Of a DNA stretch of 64,000 nt, positions 62,226-64,000 are shown piece by piece. The stretch comes from Flagellimonas profundi (lineage in GTDB: Bacteria > Bacteroidota > Bacteroidia > Flavobacteriales > Flavobacteriaceae): positions 124,001 to 188,000 of the forward strand of contig NZ_JAFLNM010000001.1 in assembly GCF_017313275.1 (NCBI RefSeq), read 5' to 3'. The position numbers were made by a program, and so were the translations under genes. Each line of letters opens with the position of its first letter. The first letter of the stretch is position 1. The notes under the pieces were generated by a model, which did no database searches, was not told the origin of the DNA, and worked only from the letters and a program-made list of their open reading frames with translations.

Positions 62226-64000
62226 TTACTTTTCGGCTTCGGGTGATTTCTCGGCCTTTTTTATTTTGATGGTGAGCTCTTCTTTCTTCTCGTCCAAGTC
62301 CATAAAAATGCTATCACCTTCTTCCAATTTGGAGTTTACGATTTCTTCTGCAAGCGCATCCTCAATATACTTTTGGATGGCCCTCTTCAGTGGTCGTGCT
62401 CCATATTGCTTATCGAAGCCTTTGTCGGCAATATAATCTTTGGCTTTATCTGAAAGACTCAAATCATAACCGATTTCCTTGATTCTCTTGTACAATTTGT
62501 TCAATTCGATATCGATGATTTTGTGGATGTCCTCTCTTTCCAAAGAGTTGAAGACCACTACATCGTCTATTCTGTTCAGGAATTCGGGTGCAAATGCTTT
62601 TTTCAACGCATTTTCGATCACACTTTTCTGGTGACTGTCCGCCTGTGCTTTTTTGGCCGCAGTTCCGAAACCAACGCCTTGTCCAAAATCCTTCAATTGT
62701 CTTGCTCCGATATTGGAGGTCATGATAATAATTGTATTCCTAAAATCTATTTTACGACCTAGGCTATCGGTCAGGAATCCATCGTCCAATACCTGCAACA
62801 ACATGTTGAAGACATCTGGGTGTGCTTTTTCCACCTCATCCAATAATACTACGGAATAGGGCTTGCGACGTACTTTTTCCGTCAATTGTCCACCTTCTTC
62901 GTATCCTACGTACCCAGGAGGCGCACCTACCAATCGCGATATGGCAAATTTTTCCATGTATTCGCTCATATCTATACGTATCAACGCATCTTCGGAATCA
63001 AAAAGTTCCTTGGCCAAGATTTTGGCCAATTGGGTTTTACCAACTCCTGTTTGACCCAAGAAAATAAACGAACCAATAGGTTTGTTCGGGTCTTTAAGAC
63101 CGGCACGGTTACGTTGGATGGCTCTTGCCACTTTGGATACAGCTTCATCTTGGCCGATGACGAATCCTTTGATGAGGTTGGGCAGTTCGGCCAATTTGTT
63201 GCTTTCAGTTTGTGCTATTCTGTTCACTGGGATTCCGCTCATCATGGAAACTACATCGGCTACATTGTCTTCTGTAACGGTTTCCCTGTGCAGTTTACTT
63301 TCTTCTTCCCAGCGTTCTTGTGCGGAAGCCAATTCTTTTTCGAGACGTTTTTCATCGTCCCTGAGCTTGGCGGCTTCCTCGTACTTTTGCTTTTTAACGA
63401 CACTGTTCTTTAGTTCACGAACATCTTCCAGCTGTTTTTCGAGCTCCAAAATTTGTTTCGGAACGTCCATGTTAACAATGTGTACTCGTGACCCAGCTTC
63501 ATCCAAGGCGTCGATTGCCTTATCCGGTAAAAAGCGGTCCGTCATATAACGGTTGGTCAATTTTACACAGGCCAAAATGGCTTCGTCGGTATAATTTACA
63601 TTGTGGTGCTCTTCATACTTGCCTTTAATGTTCATCAAAATCTCAATGGTCTCTTCTACAGAGGTAGGCTCAACCATTACTTTTTGGAATCGACGTTCCA
63701 ATGCACCATCTTTTTCTATGTATTGTCTGTACTCATCGAGCGTAGTGGCTCCGATACATTGAATCTCGCCCCTTGCCAATGCGGGTTTGAACATATTGGA
63801 AGCGTCCAAGCTTCCTGTTGCGCCACCTGCACCAACAATCGTATGGATCTCATCAATGAACAGGATGATGTCGTCGTTCTTCTCCAACTCGTTCATTACT
63901 GCCTTCATGCGTTCCTCAAACTGGCCACGGTATTTGGTGCCGGCAACCAATGAAGCTAAATCCAAGGTTACCACACGTTTGTTGTAAAGTATTCGGGAAA
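62226..64000 (-). CDS. clpC: Clp protease ATPase ClpC (5' end cut by window)
   Basis: About 590 residues of the C-terminal part of an AAA+ unfoldase. Visible are the end of the first AAA domain (LFIDEIHTIVGAGGATG), the middle UVR-type coiled coil (RELKNSVVKKQKYEEAAKLR), and the second domain with Walker A GQTGVGKT, Walker B LLDEVEKAHPDVFN and the C-terminal PLKRAIQKYIEDALAEE. The UVR/M-domain pattern fits ClpC rather than ClpB. It feeds substrates to ClpP. Starts beyond position 64000; the apparent ATG at 63974 is internal. Confidence 0.95.
   Translation of the reverse strand, partial: SRILYNKRVVTLDLASLVAGTKYRGQFEERMKAVMNELEKNDDIILFIDEIHTIVGAGGATGSLDASNMFKPALARGEIQCIGATTLDEYRQYIEKDGALERRFQKVMVEPTSVEETIEILMNIKGKYEEHHNVNYTDEAILACVKLTNRYMTDRFLPDKAIDALDEAGSRVHIVNMDVPKQILELEKQLEDVRELKNSVVKKQKYEEAAKLRDDEKRLEKELASAQERWEEESKLHRETVTEDNVADVVSMMSGIPVNRIAQTESNKLAELPNLIKGFVIGQDEAVSKVARAIQRNRAGLKDPNKPIGSFIFLGQTGVGKTQLAKILAKELFDSEDALIRIDMSEYMEKFAISRLVGAPPGYVGYEEGGQLTEKVRRKPYSVVLLDEVEKAHPDVFNMLLQVLDDGFLTDSLGRKIDFRNTIIIMTSNIGARQLKDFGQGVGFGTAAKKAQADSHQKSVIENALKKAFAPEFLNRIDDVVVFNSLEREDIHKIIDIELNKLYKRIKEIGYDLSLSDKAKDYIADKGFDKQYGARPLKRAIQKYIEDALAEEIVNSKLEEGDSIFMDLDEKKEELTIKIKKAEKSPEAEK

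Noticed and set aside
1..64000. tRNA or rRNA genes, including a tRNA attachment site for the ICE
   Set aside because: No cloverleaf-like or ribosomal sequence was noticed; the ICE borders the yebC terminator instead.

Overview
The window comes from a Bacteroidota chromosome, most likely a marine-type Flavobacteriaceae. The evidence is the set of Bacteroidetes-type tra genes, TAnnTTTG promoter boxes, lipoproteins, and a host block (thrA-thrB-thrC, nnrD, gcvT, yebC, clpC) typical of flavobacteria. About 1-50.3 kb is the right-hand part of one large integrative conjugative element (ICE). About 50.4-64.0 kb is ordinary host chromosome. The left end of the ICE lies outside the window.

Layout. 1-2.4 kb: copper cargo on the minus strand (copA, cut by the window edge, and an AraC regulator with a metal-binding-like N-terminus). 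2.7-3.2 kb: a decayed IS3 transposase. 3.2-3.7 kb: a lipoprotein. 3.8-16.8 kb: a minus-strand type IV secretion operon (ParA, DUF3408-like, small membrane protein, TraE, F, G, I, J, K, M, N, O and a giant TraQ-like lipoprotein), largely joined by ATGA overlaps. 17.0-24.1 kb: an XRE regulator, the VirD4-type coupling protein, two primase/TOPRIM-like proteins and a DUF3945-like protein, with intrinsic terminators after four of the 16-24 kb genes. 24.2-31.7 kb (plus strand): an M23 peptidase, unknown genes and a 1645-residue methylase-helicase. 31.8-33.4 kb: an AbiEi/AbiEii toxin-antitoxin pair with a clear operator. 33.8-37.7 kb: a PRTRC cluster containing ubiquitin-like, E2-like and E1-like proteins.

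38.1-47.0 kb is an AT-richer defence cargo: two unknown genes, dndC, dndD, a DndE domain fused to a HerA/FtsK-type ATPase, a GHKL ATPase and an unknown partner. dndA, dndB and canonical dndFGH are not visible. This is the best candidate for a poorly described system, a DNA phosphorothioation machine with a non-canonical effector. 47.3-50.3 kb is the mobilisation and recombination end: a candidate oriT, MobC-like protein, MOBP relaxase with a possible overlapping coiled-coil gene, an excisionase-like HTH protein and a tyrosine integrase whose HxxR motif reads HxxK. The ICE abuts the terminator of yebC.

The host part holds yebC, a pterin dehydratase, an SDR protein, gcvT, a secreted aminopeptidase P and the thrABC operon. 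A 17-residue threonine-rich leader peptide and a good flavobacterial promoter precede thrABC, indicating attenuation. The fused NAD(P)HX repair enzyme, a small conserved protein and clpC (cut by the right edge) follow. No rRNA, tRNA or CRISPR array was seen.
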